DNA of 35,050 nt from Candidatus Eisenbacteria bacterium (GCA_030017955.1 JASEGR010000027.1:1-35050); one strand, 5' to 3'; positions 10,484 through 19,048 are shown, counted from the first letter of the stretch. Notes: generated by a model not told the origin, from the letters alone. Numbers and translations are program-made.

Positions 10484-11431
10484 GTGATGACCCGCATCCG
10501 CAGAGGACTGAAACGATTGTCCTTCTCGCTGTATTCAGCCGGGTGCCGGGCGGGTATATACATCCTGCCGGCACATTACTATGTTCCAATCGCCAACGTC
10601 CGCGAGCTTGCCAAGACTCGCTCACAGTGGGCAAGGAAATCGCTCCTTCCTGGCATATCCGTCACCCTGAATGAGCAGGTCGTTGTGTTAAGAGACGTCT
10701 GTCTCCCCTTTCAAAGTGAATATGCCGGGAATCCCTTCTACCACGATGCCGTCAAGCACAACTTTGGTCCAGGGTTCGGTGCAATCGAAGCCTAGGCACT
10801 TCACGCAGTCGTCAGGTATCTCAGGCCCGCCACCATCATCGAAGTTGGCGGGGGGGTGACAACTGCTTGCATGGCCGCCGCTGTCGCCCAGAACACACGC
10901 GAAGGCGCCCCCCCAGCCAGGCTAGTTTCGATCGAGCCGCATCCCTCGAGGCCACTCCTCGCGTTGCGGGACGTCGAAGTTCGGAAGACTCACGTCCAGG
11001 ATGTCTCGCTTGAGACTTTCCAGCAACTGTCTGCGGGCGACTTGCTCTTCATCGACTCATCACATACCGTCAGGCCAGGCAGCGACGTAAACTTTATCAT
11101 CCTCGAGGTGGTTCCCCGTCTCGCTACCGGAGTCGTCGTGCACTTTCATGACATATTCCTCCCATTTGACTATCCGCGAGACGTACTCCATACCTACTTT
11201 CATTGGCAGGAGACATCGCTCCTGCGAGCCTACCTCACAGAGAACCCAAGCACGCGAATTCTGTTCTGTATGAGCCAACTCCATTACGATCGCCCAGATG
11301 TCCTGAAGGAAGTCTTCCCTGACTATCGCCCAGCCCCCGGTTGCGACGGCCTTGCGGTTGATCCAAGAGCAGAGCAGGGATCCCCCGAGCGTGTCCACTT
11401 CCCGGCTTCGATATATGTCCAGCGCCTATGA
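10484..11431 (+). pseudogene. Class I SAM-dependent methyltransferase interrupted by an in-frame TAG
   Basis: One reading frame of 316 codons runs from GTG 10484, behind a good AAGGAGGG site, to TGA 11429-11431. The only break is a TAG at about 10793-10795, after codon 103. Both halves read as one protein: an N-terminal cap, then the SAM-binding motif TIIEVGGGVTTACM, the acidic loop LLFIDSSHTVRPGSDVNF, and VVVHFHDIFLPFDYPRDVL. These features match a methyltransferase family often found in polysaccharide and lipopolysaccharide clusters (Methyltransf_24-like). By analogy to relatives the stop replaces a residue usually followed by a leucine-rich helix, and GAG-to-TAG would be one substitution. 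The gene is GC-rich with runs of C and G unlike its neighbours, suggesting transfer. The distal half could restart only at the ATG at 10868 or the GTG at 10856, losing part of motif I. Confidence 0.75.
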
Positions 11432-11512
11432 CGCACGTGACCTGTTCCACCAATTAGATCAAGCATACCTTGCTTCTTGACTGAGGGATTTAAGTGGAAT
11501 AGCGTGAGTTGC

Positions 11513-13132
11513 ATGTTCCGCATAGCTTTGCTTTGCCTTTTCACGCTCTTCGCATTCCCGGTCTATTCGTACCCTCTTTACCCTGAGTATCTTCCGACTG
11601 ACAGTTGGATCTATGAAGAACTGGAAGATCTCTGGGCAGAGGGGCACGTTGATTCGATTTTCGTTTTCACAAAGCCGCTCACGAGAAAAGAGATAGCTCT
11701 TTCACTTCTTAAATCACTGAGGGAAGACCCTGAGTTGAAGAAACACATTGGAATGTCACGGCTTCTCAGGGAGTTTTCAAGAGAGCTCGATGACATTGGG
11801 ATCGATTCGGGATACAAGAGAACGCTTCCGGCCATCGAGATTAGAGAACCGGATATGGGCGCGCGCGTTTTCCTGAAGGGAGACCTTGTCGCATCAAAAA
11901 CAACCGATGACCGCATCAGACTTGATGAAGGATCTCGGCTTGCCGGTGATGTTTCTGTCGGGATTCCTCCCGGCTTCTTCCTCCATGAAGAGCTTTCTGT
12001 CGGGAGAGTCATCAATCCCGACAGGTTTGGGGCCGAGAAACTTTTCAACATACCGGATTTTGCAATGAGCGTATCACGGCCATATCTCAGCATTGATACA
12101 AGATACATGGGACTGCTTCTGGGTAGAGAAAAACTCAGGTGGGGACCGGGAGTCACAGGTACACTTCTTATTTCGGACAATGCGCCCGACTACTTCATGG
12201 TTCTTGCATCAAAAGGAATAAAAGGAAGGATAAGAGGAACAGCCATGACAGGTGTCCTCGACCAGCTTAATGGAAGCTACCTCAGCGCTCACAGGGTGGA
12301 TTTCGCAGTCACGAAGAAGTTCCAGTTCAGTCTTTCTGAGGCAGCAAGATACTACTCGCCAAGCCCGGATCCGGTTTATCTGATTTCGATTGTGCCTTAC
12401 TCTTTCGTACCAAGGTTCCTGTACCTTGATAGCGGGATTCCTGCCGGCCACACGCTTGGCGATCCTCAGAGAAACAACGTGATGATGGCTGCCGACTTCA
12501 ACTGGAGGCCGGTGAAAGGAGCCCACATATACGGAGAAATCCTCGCAGACGACCTTATATTTGAGAAAGCAGATGCTCCAAACAGGTTTGGCGTTCAGCT
12601 CGGTATGAGAAAAGTGGAGAGCCACGGCAAGAGAAGGGTGACCGTCAACTGGGAGCTCACAAGAATTACGAACTACACTTACAGCGTTCACTACAGTCTC
12701 GATACACTTGCAACCGGAAAGACCGCAAACAGAGACTTCATATACGGAGGTAGATGCCTAGGCTACGCTCTGGGACCCGATGCTGAAAGTTATCTCGTGT
12801 CAGTCACTCTGGACCATTCAATTGATTTTAGTACGATGCTTTTCGTGAACTTCGGCGGGTTTGGTCAGGGAAGACTTGGAATGCCCTGGCTTCCTGCCAT
12901 GGGAAGGGTAAGCACTGCAGGACTCTCGGGCGTCTCGCTCGACGTATACGAAGCCGGCATGGAATTAAGTTTCATGCGCAGCGATAGTTTCAGGGCAAAG
13001 ATGCGGGCAAGTTACGTAGGCTCATTGGCCGGCGATGCAAGGCCTTTTTTTGCCGGTCAGTGGGTAGGTGGTGGTCAATCGCTGAGCGGCAGCGAGTTCA
13101 TGGTTAGATTTGAGGCTTCCTTCAGGAAGTAG
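11513..13132 (+). CDS. Wzi-like capsule assembly outer-membrane protein
   Basis: This is a predicted outer-membrane beta-barrel related to the capsule assembly protein Wzi family (PF14052-like), which in characterised members helps attach capsule at the cell surface. A signal peptide (MFRIALLCLFTLFAFPVYS) is followed by YPLYPEYLPTDSWIYEELEDL, a helical N-terminal domain, then a long stretch of alternating strands rich in Gly, Tyr and Phe. It ends with the barrel-like strand FMVRFEASFRK. I chose the ATG at 11513 because the signal peptide begins there. GTG 11504 and TTG 11477 are in-frame alternatives, the latter overlapping a possible -35 (TTGACT). Its last 58 nt overlap the convergent HgdB-like gene. 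The neighbouring export and glycan genes support a surface polysaccharide role; the assignment to Wzi is by overall character. Confidence 0.75.
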   Translation: MFRIALLCLFTLFAFPVYSYPLYPEYLPTDSWIYEELEDLWAEGHVDSIFVFTKPLTRKEIALSLLKSLREDPELKKHIGMSRLLREFSRELDDIGIDSGYKRTLPAIEIREPDMGARVFLKGDLVASKTTDDRIRLDEGSRLAGDVSVGIPPGFFLHEELSVGRVINPDRFGAEKLFNIPDFAMSVSRPYLSIDTRYMGLLLGREKLRWGPGVTGTLLISDNAPDYFMVLASKGIKGRIRGTAMTGVLDQLNGSYLSAHRVDFAVTKKFQFSLSEAARYYSPSPDPVYLISIVPYSFVPRFLYLDSGIPAGHTLGDPQRNNVMMAADFNWRPVKGAHIYGEILADDLIFEKADAPNRFGVQLGMRKVESHGKRRVTVNWELTRITNYTYSVHYSLDTLATGKTANRDFIYGGRCLGYALGPDAESYLVSVTLDHSIDFSTMLFVNFGGFGQGRLGMPWLPAMGRVSTAGLSGVSLDVYEAGMELSFMRSDSFRAKMRASYVGSLAGDARPFFAGQWVGGGQSLSGSEFMVRFEASFRK

Positions 13133-14220
13133 CCGCGGGTTGCGCAGCTTCTCCGCTTTTTTGTCTCCAGCAGATCCCTGAACGCTTCAAGCCGCGTGAG
13201 AAGTGCTCCATCGTCTGAATGCTCATCCAGAATCACGGTGAGAACAGGTATTGAATGCTCGGCGCTCACCTTCATCATGAGACTCTGGCTCAAGACCTCC
13301 GGCATGCAGGTAAAGGGCATAACAAGGATCACACCGTCGAAACCATCCTTCTTCGCAGCTATAGTCTCGCCGATTGAAAGCGCGCCTGTGCAGAGCTCAG
13401 GATATCTCATGTACGGATAAGCGTATGTTTTGGCCATCTCGTGGTGCCTTCGGCCGTCCGGCGAGAGCCGCAGCGCCCTCAGGATTCGCTCTCCCAGCCA
13501 GTAGCTTCTCTCTGCATGGATCCCCAAATCGCCAAGCTTTGCCATGAGGTTGAAATTTACGTTGGGCTCAACAATCATGTAAGTCTCACCGACAATCATC
13601 ACACGGAGTGGCTCACGGCCTGGTGACTTTTCAATTCTCTGAAACTCGCTTAGGGAAGCCTCTTTCGAATGTGCAAGCTCCTTCTTCGTTGATGCGAGAT
13701 CTACGCGCTCAAATGCACTTCTCAGAATTCTGTCCGTGTCTCCCCTTCTTCTTTCGAGCGGACGGATCCTCATGGCCTCTTTTTCCAGAGATTCAAGCAC
13801 TCTCTGCTTTTTCACTCCAAAAAGAAGAGCATTGAAGACTTTAAGCCAGCTCTTCCCCCCGCCAAATTTCTTGAATTCCGCCATGAAGCCGAGCGGATTG
13901 TCGTAGTTAATCGCCATCATCTTGAACTTGTAGCCGAGCTCCTTCAGGATAATCTCCTGGGCAGGCCAGTAGAATCCCAGCCTGCAGTTTCCGCAGCTTG
14001 TTGCGGTGACAACCGTGTCAGCGCCAAGCTCGAGAGCTTCAATCATGTTCCCAAGCGTAATCTTGAAAGGAAGACAAACAAGCTCCGGAGAATGCTTCAC
14101 GCCGAGTTGAACCGTCTTTCCGCTTATCGGCGGAGGGACAATGAACTCCTGATCGAGTTTCGTGAAGACGGACTTCATCGAGGTCGTGAGTGTCCCCATG
14201 TGCGGGAATGCGATCTTCAA
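13075..14220 (-). CDS. HgdB-like (2-hydroxyacyl-CoA dehydratase D-component family) iron-sulfur protein
   Basis: A 381-residue protein of the 2-hydroxyglutaryl-CoA dehydratase / double-cubane-related superfamily. Conserved cysteines are visible at 49 (PELVCLPFK), 76 and 79 (SCGNCRLGFYWP), 277 (PELCTGA) and 305 (MPFTCMPEVL), the kind that hold Fe-S clusters. The C-terminal half has VMIVGETYMIVEPNVN and the tail ILDEHSDDGALLTRLEAF, which is shared with the DUF2229 protein encoded just upstream. TTG at 14220 is the start, with AAGGAG 5 nt before it. It is the third gene of a trio with an activase and a DUF2229 protein. In related long activases these parts are fused in one chain (family knowledge). 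Substrate unknown. Its 3' end overlaps the Wzi-like gene. Confidence 0.8.
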   Translation of the reverse strand: MKIAFPHMGTLTTSMKSVFTKLDQEFIVPPPISGKTVQLGVKHSPELVCLPFKITLGNMIEALELGADTVVTATSCGNCRLGFYWPAQEIILKELGYKFKMMAINYDNPLGFMAEFKKFGGGKSWLKVFNALLFGVKKQRVLESLEKEAMRIRPLERRRGDTDRILRSAFERVDLASTKKELAHSKEASLSEFQRIEKSPGREPLRVMIVGETYMIVEPNVNFNLMAKLGDLGIHAERSYWLGERILRALRLSPDGRRHHEMAKTYAYPYMRYPELCTGALSIGETIAAKKDGFDGVILVMPFTCMPEVLSQSLMMKVSAEHSIPVLTVILDEHSDDGALLTRLEAFRDLLETKKRRSCATRGYFLKEASNLTMNSLPLSD

Positions 14221-14251
14221 GTCATCTCCTTACATTGGCCGCAGGTGGTCC

Positions 14252-14284
14252 GGAAACAGGTGACTGTAGGAAATAGGTGACTGT
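14252..14284. repeat. Tandem 16-nt duplication with a palindrome at the DUF2229 gene end
   Basis: GGAAACAGGTGACTGT (14252-14267) is repeated as GGAAATAGGTGACTGT (14269-14284) with one mismatch and a 1-nt spacer. The second copy continues into CACTATTTTC, making an imperfect palindrome (AAATAGGTGAC / GTCACTATTT) that includes the stop codon of the DUF2229 gene. It lies in the short gap between two genes of the same operon. Confidence 0.7.
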
Positions 14285-14286
14285 CA

Positions 14287-15273
14287 CTATTTTCTCCTTT
14301 TGAGCATGTCGAGGAAGGCCTCGAGCCTTGTGACGATTCCGGATTCACCAGTGTGCTCATCGACGACGAGCGGCATGAACGGAATTCCGCGGGCCTCTCT
14401 TGCCTTTCCGGAAACCAGGACCGAAAGAAGCGCATCCGGGCCGCACTGAAATGGAATAAGGTAAATTATTCCATCAACTGCTTTTTCCTTGAGCCACAGG
14501 TAGGCGCCGCCAACTATCTCCCTTGCACTCAGCCAATAGAGAGAAAACGGAAGAGTAGCCGCCTCGCGCTCAACATCCTGATAACTGAAACAGTCAATCG
14601 TAGTCGTAGATAGCCCTTGAGCAGCCAGTCTCTCCAGAAGGTCAAGACTCAACACAGAGTCGTACAGACAATAAGGTCTTCCAAGGACTCCGACCGTGAG
14701 TTTTCTTGCTTCTCCAGTGCCAACTCCATTCATGTTCCTTCCTCGTTTTGAGAAGCCGAGCATTCCCCTCTTTCTCAACGAGTGAATAGGACCTTCCGAT
14801 ACGAGTTCTTCTTTGAAGAGCCCTTGAGAAACCTTTGCGCCCTCTAGTGCCTCTCTTATTGACCGGCCCTTTGCACCCAGGCTTTTCCCCAACTCAAAAA
14901 AGGCTTTCTCGCCTGAGTTGCCTCTTTTCCTCAGGTCAATGACAGGGTCAAGTATTGGAGGCAAATTCTCAATCGTCCCTTTGGCCATATCAGTGAATGC
15001 AATGATCTTCGGGCAACTGTATGTTCCTGGCTCAAGACTCAAATATCTCGGAAGGAATATGCGGTCGGCGCTATTGGCAAGCTCGATGACGTGACCGAGA
15101 GCAACTTTGATGGGAAGGCAGACATCCGGCACGGATGCCTTCACGCCCTCATCAAGCGTCTCCTTCGTGCTCGGTTTTGAGACAACGACATCATATCCAA
15201 GAGCAGAAAAGAAGCTCTCCCAGAAGGGAAAGTACCTGTAGAAAAGAAGACTCCTTGGAATGGCGATTCTCAC
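14287..15273 (-). CDS. DUF2229 (activase-associated, HgdB-related) protein
   Basis: A 328-residue protein of the DUF2229 / CoA-substrate-specific enzyme activase-associated family. The N-terminus MRIAIPRSLLFYRYFPFWESFF and the following SVPDVCLPIKVALGH (C52) and GTYSCPKI (C87) are characteristic. The C-terminal half has LTVGVLGRPYCLYD, YLIPFQCGPDALL and a final DEHTGESGIVTRLEAFLDML. Its conserved cysteines and tail make it a paralogue of the HgdB-like protein encoded next. The GTG start at 15273 has AGGAG 5 nt upstream, inside the end of the activase gene, and only 8 nt separate the two frames. In long activases this domain sits between the ATPase and the HgdB-like part. No precise reaction can be stated. 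Confidence 0.82.
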   Translation of the reverse strand: MRIAIPRSLLFYRYFPFWESFFSALGYDVVVSKPSTKETLDEGVKASVPDVCLPIKVALGHVIELANSADRIFLPRYLSLEPGTYSCPKIIAFTDMAKGTIENLPPILDPVIDLRKRGNSGEKAFFELGKSLGAKGRSIREALEGAKVSQGLFKEELVSEGPIHSLRKRGMLGFSKRGRNMNGVGTGEARKLTVGVLGRPYCLYDSVLSLDLLERLAAQGLSTTTIDCFSYQDVEREAATLPFSLYWLSAREIVGGAYLWLKEKAVDGIIYLIPFQCGPDALLSVLVSGKAREARGIPFMPLVVDEHTGESGIVTRLEAFLDMLKRRK

Positions 15274-15281
15274 GGCTTCTC

Positions 15282-16268
15282 CTAGGCGCCTACAAGCTCC
15301 TCTCTACTTCCCGTCGCAGACCATCTCCCACACCTATCACCCCACCCGCAGATCCTCTCTCCTTCGATCAGCACTTCCACAACCTCGCAAAGGTTTGAGC
15401 ATTCCTGACACTCGAAGCTTGTCGTTCGCAGGTCTCTCCTTGAAATGTGGAATCCACGGAATCTTGTGCGACCATTCTCCCCTGCCAATTCGGCAGCAAG
15501 AATGGCCACGCCGATTGCCCCCATGACATTGAAGTACCTGGGAACTATGACTTTCGTTTCAAGCTCCTCCTCGAATGCTCTCCGTATCCCAGAGTTTGCA
15601 GCGACTCCACCCTGGAAGATCACTGGTGATAGAATCTGTTTTCCTTTTGCAACATTTGTCAGATAATTTCTGACCAATCCCTTGGAGAGTCCCCTCACAA
15701 TGCTTGATGGCGGATGGCCCATCTGCTGTTTGTGGACCATGTCCGATTCGGCAAAGACAGTACACCTGCCTGCTATCCTTACCTCATACTTGGCGGAAAG
15801 TGAAAGTTCTCCAAATCTTTCAATCGGAATGCCGAGCCTGCTTGCCTGCTGGTCGAGAAACGAACCCGTCCCGGCTGCGCAAACGGTATTCATTGCAAAA
15901 TCGACGGCCACCCCGTCTCTCACGATTATTATCTTCGAATCCTGCCCACCGATTTCGAGCACAGTCTGAACATCCGGCACTTCGTGTATGGCTGCAACCG
16001 CATGAGACGTGATCTCATTCCTCACCACATCGGCTCCGAGCACCTCCCCAATCAACCTTCGCGCGCTCCCGGTTGATCCGACGCCGCAGATAGTGACGGA
16101 ATTCCGGCAGAATTTTTCTGCCTGCAAAAGGGCTTGCTTGAGCGCACTGAGGGGTTCGCCCTGAGTTCTGGTGTAGAGGTGAAACACAACTTCGAGGTCT
16201 TCGTCTATGAGAGCGAGATTAGTGCTGACAGAGCCTATGTCCACACCCAGGAAAGTTTTCATCGTCAA
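15282..16268 (-). CDS. Acyl-CoA dehydratase activase (BadF/BadG/BcrA/BcrD ATPase family)
   Basis: A 328-residue ASKHA-fold ATPase of the activator type, which binds a [4Fe-4S] cluster between two subunits and uses ATP to drive an electron onto a partner iron-sulfur protein. Phosphate-binding motifs GVDIGSVSTNLAL and EIGGQDSKIIIV are present. The two cluster cysteines known from HgdC-type activators are at C130 (NTVCAAGTGSFLDQQ) and C169 (GRCTVFAESDMVHKQQMG). An unusual extra C-terminal cysteine-rich tail (CQECSNLC, then CGWGDRCG) could hold a second metal site. The start is TTG 16268 or, more likely, ATG 16262 (MKTFLGVDIG); neither has a clear ribosome site. It is the first gene of the trio, behind a candidate promoter at 16334-16362. 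The natural partner is probably the HgdB-like protein encoded downstream. Confidence 0.88.
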   Translation of the reverse strand: MTMKTFLGVDIGSVSTNLALIDEDLEVVFHLYTRTQGEPLSALKQALLQAEKFCRNSVTICGVGSTGSARRLIGEVLGADVVRNEITSHAVAAIHEVPDVQTVLEIGGQDSKIIIVRDGVAVDFAMNTVCAAGTGSFLDQQASRLGIPIERFGELSLSAKYEVRIAGRCTVFAESDMVHKQQMGHPPSSIVRGLSKGLVRNYLTNVAKGKQILSPVIFQGGVAANSGIRRAFEEELETKVIVPRYFNVMGAIGVAILAAELAGENGRTRFRGFHISRRDLRTTSFECQECSNLCEVVEVLIEGERICGWGDRCGRWSATGSREELVGA

Positions 16269-16333
16269 GGTTTGTACACTCTAAGTCTGGAGGGGTTTCT
16301 TCATGTGAGTCTCAATGCAAGCCTCAAGAACTC

Positions 16334-16362
16334 AAGCTATCACCGTGCCGTATCGGTGTCAA
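16334..16362 (-). promoter_or_regulatory. Candidate promoter for the activase trio
   Basis: On the minus strand a perfect TTGACA (16362-16357), a 17-nt spacer and TAGCTT (16339-16334), with TG one base before the -10. The predicted leader is about 65 nt. Confidence 0.5.
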
Positions 16363-16543
16363 GAATAGGGAAGGAACTTGTGCTCGATCGAGATCGCCAA
16401 GTCCGTTTGCCCGGGTACTGGGTCCAGTGCCAACGCCTGACCTGTTCTGGTAATGTCACGAATAGTGAGAGGACATCTCGAAGAGCAACGGGCTGGCGAG
16501 CGCCGGAAGCGCAGCCAAGACGATTCCACGAATGCGAAAAGGT

Positions 16544-16572
16544 TTGACAAAGTCTGGGAATCCTAATATCTT
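16544..16572 (+). promoter_or_regulatory. Candidate promoter for the polysaccharide export operon
   Basis: A perfect TTGACA (16544-16549), a 17-nt spacer and TATCTT (16567-16572, 4 of 6). It lies 31 nt before the ATG of the SLBB export gene. Confidence 0.55.
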
Positions 16573-16603
16573 ACAGGTCTGACGAAGGGGTCTGGTAAGA
16601 ATA

Positions 16604-19048
16604 ATGCTAGCAAAACATCTATCCATTGCCATCCTGTTTCTGGCTACACTGTCTCTTGCATCTGCGTTTTATGCCCCGGAAGCCGATTCGGCCGAAAGAG
16701 CGCAACAGTTTCAGTTTCAATCTCCCACCCCTGAGCAGGTCCAGAAAGCTAGAGAAAGGCTGAAGGAGACGAGTCCGCGGGGAAAGCAGGAGGAGACGCT
16801 TGCCCCGGCTGAGGCAGCCCCAACGCCGGTTGAAAGGCCGCTCTCTCCTTTTGAGCAATATGTCCGGGGAATAAGTCCTCTCACTGTCTCCACCGAATTG
16901 AGACAATTCGGCTATGACCTGTTTGAACAGCCTCCCTCCACCTTTGCCCCGGTTGAAGCCGTCCCGGTGGGTCCGGGCTATCTTCTTGGACCCGGGGACG
17001 AATTGAGGATAAACCTTTGGGGCAAGGTTACCGCCGAGCACACTGTGACAATTGACCGGGAGGGGAAGATATCGCTCCCCGAAACAGGGGTATTGCATTT
17101 ATCCGGACTCACGTTCCTGGAGGGAAAGGAGTTCCTGGAGAGGGAGTTCGGCCGCTACTACAAACCTGGCGAGGTCAAGTCAAACGTAGGCATGGGCAGG
17201 CTCAGAACAATAATGGTCTATATTGTGGGAAAAGCAGAGAAACCAGGAAGCTATACTCTCTCTTCACTCTCCAGTCTCATCAATGCCCTTTTTGCAGCCG
17301 GCGGACCGAGCAAGATTGGCTCAATGAGGGATGTTCAAGTGAAGAGACAAGGGGCGACCATTGTCCACTTCGATGTGTATGATTTTCTCATGAAGGGCGA
17401 CAAGAGCAAGGATATCCGGTTGATGCCGGAAGATGTGATCTTTGTTCCGGCAAACGGCCCTCTTGTGGGAATTGCGGGAAATGTCAAGGCGCCAGCGATC
17501 TATGAACTTGAGGAAGAGACAAGGCTCACGTCCTTTCTGGAGATGGCCGGGGGAGTGACTGCAAGCGGGTACCTCCAGCGGGTTCAGGTGGAAAGGGTTT
17601 TTGAAAATCGGGCAAAGGTGACCCTCGATGTCAATCTCGAAGAGCTGACGGAGGAAGACAACATCGTGCTGAGAGATGGCGATCTAGTCAGGGTCTTCTC
17701 CATCACTCAGGCCGTAACTAATCCGATCGAGCTGAGAGGAAACATCCTGAGGCCTGGAACCTACCAGTGGAGGGAAGGGATCAAGGCAAAAGACATCATA
17801 AGAAACTCTGACGAGCTTCTGCCTGATGCATTCTTGGACTTTGCCCTTGTAGAGCGGCTAGTCCCACCTGACCTCCACAAGGAGTATTTGTGGATCAGCT
17901 TAGGGAAGCTTCTGCTTGAGGGTGATGAGAAAGAAAACTTGAAGCTAAAGCCGTACGATACGATTACAATCTTCAACAAATGGGATTTGATAGACAGGGA
18001 ACATGTCCGCGTAACGGGAGCGGTAAACAAACCCGGGGAATATGAGTATCGCCCGAACATGAAACTTTCGGACCTTGTGAAACTCGGAGGAGGCCTGAAG
18101 AGGCACGCATACGCAGGTGAGGCAGAGATGACCAGGGTCACTCCGACGCCCGCCGGGCCGAAGACCGAGAAGATCATAGTTAATCCTGAGAAGGCCATTG
18201 ATGGAGATCCGGTATACGACGTCGAGCTCACGCAGGACGATTACCTTTTTATCAGGACTGTTCCTGAATGGGAACTCTACCGGGTGACCAGCATCACGGG
18301 CGAAGTTAAGTTTCCAGGGCAGTACACAATCAAGAAAGGCGAGACGCTGTCATCCCTGATTGAACGCGCAGGAGGTTTTACTGACAAGGCATACTTGAAA
18401 GGTGCAGCCTTCACCAGAGAGTCAACAAGAAACCTCCAGCAGCGGCACATCGATGAGTCTATAGACCGGCTGGAACAGCAGATACTTTCCTCATCAACTG
18501 CGGCTGCTGAGGCAGCCCTCACAGCAGAGGCGGCACAGCAAGCGAGGACAGTTATGGAGCAGAGGCGTGCCCTCCTCTCAAAGATGCGGGCGGCCAGGGC
18601 CCAGGGCAGAATCGCCATTAGGTTGGATGTTCTAGAGAAGTTCAAGGGATCCTCCTCAGACATTGCCTGCGAAGCCGGTGATTCTCTGAACATCCCCAGG
18701 ATGCCGAGCCAGGTTCAGGTCATCGGCTCCATCTATAATCCGACCGCCTTTGTGTATGATTCCGGTGCATCAATCTCGACCTATGTCGAAAAAGCAGGCG
18801 GCTTGACCAGGGATGCCGACAAGAGAGAGATGTACGTGCTCAAGGCAGATGGGACAGTCCAGAGCAACAGGCAGGAAGGCGGATTTCTGGGCCTCGGAGG
18901 ATTCATGTCCTCCAAGCTCGACCCGGGAGATACAATTGTCGTACCCGAAAAACTTCAGAGAATTGTCTGGTTGAGAGAAATAAAAGACATAACTACCGTG
19001 CTTTATCAGATTGCAGTGACAGCAGGAGTCTTGATCGTAACATTCTAG
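16604..19048 (+). CDS. Polysaccharide export protein with multiple SLBB domains (Wza-like)
   Basis: An 814-residue secreted protein for capsule or exopolysaccharide export through the outer membrane. A signal peptide (AILFLATLSLASAFYA) is followed by a helical, Gln/Glu-rich segment. The polysaccharide export domain comes next (about 125-200, GYLLGPGDELRINLWGKV and VTIDREGKISLPETG). At least five SLBB-type beta-grasp units follow, marked by GKAEKPGSYTL, GNVKAPAIYEL, GNILRPGTYQW, GAVNKPGEYEY, GEVKFPGQYTI and GSIYNPTAFVY. A helical Ala-rich insertion (about 610-670) interrupts the series. It is much longer than E. coli Wza (about 380 residues) and ends in a hydrophobic helix (TVLYQIAVTAGVLIVTF). 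The start is the ATG at 16604. It heads an operon with the chain-length protein and a membrane glycosyltransferase. Confidence 0.92.
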   Translation: MLAKHLSIAILFLATLSLASAFYAPEADSAERAQQFQFQSPTPEQVQKARERLKETSPRGKQEETLAPAEAAPTPVERPLSPFEQYVRGISPLTVSTELRQFGYDLFEQPPSTFAPVEAVPVGPGYLLGPGDELRINLWGKVTAEHTVTIDREGKISLPETGVLHLSGLTFLEGKEFLEREFGRYYKPGEVKSNVGMGRLRTIMVYIVGKAEKPGSYTLSSLSSLINALFAAGGPSKIGSMRDVQVKRQGATIVHFDVYDFLMKGDKSKDIRLMPEDVIFVPANGPLVGIAGNVKAPAIYELEEETRLTSFLEMAGGVTASGYLQRVQVERVFENRAKVTLDVNLEELTEEDNIVLRDGDLVRVFSITQAVTNPIELRGNILRPGTYQWREGIKAKDIIRNSDELLPDAFLDFALVERLVPPDLHKEYLWISLGKLLLEGDEKENLKLKPYDTITIFNKWDLIDREHVRVTGAVNKPGEYEYRPNMKLSDLVKLGGGLKRHAYAGEAEMTRVTPTPAGPKTEKIIVNPEKAIDGDPVYDVELTQDDYLFIRTVPEWELYRVTSITGEVKFPGQYTIKKGETLSSLIERAGGFTDKAYLKGAAFTRESTRNLQQRHIDESIDRLEQQILSSSTAAAEAALTAEAAQQARTVMEQRRALLSKMRAARAQGRIAIRLDVLEKFKGSSSDIACEAGDSLNIPRMPSQVQVIGSIYNPTAFVYDSGASISTYVEKAGGLTRDADKREMYVLKADGTVQSNRQEGGFLGLGGFMSSKLDPGDTIVVPEKLQRIVWLREIKDITTVLYQIAVTAGVLIVTF

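Larger units (their letters stand above)
16269..16603. other. Divergent intergenic region between the activase and exopolysaccharide operons
   Basis: 335 nt with no convincing gene. It holds a candidate minus-strand promoter (16334-16362) and a plus-strand promoter (16544-16572). A small imperfect hairpin, GGCTGGCG / CGCAGCC, lies around 16489-16517. I recognised no riboswitch or RNA gene. Confidence 0.6.

Noticed and set aside
10793-10795. The in-frame TAG read as a pyrrolysine or other recoding site
   Set aside because: Nothing else in the window suggests recoding: other genes end normally and no suppressor tRNA or pyl gene is visible. A simple nonsense mutation is more likely, though readthrough is kept as a possibility in the finding.
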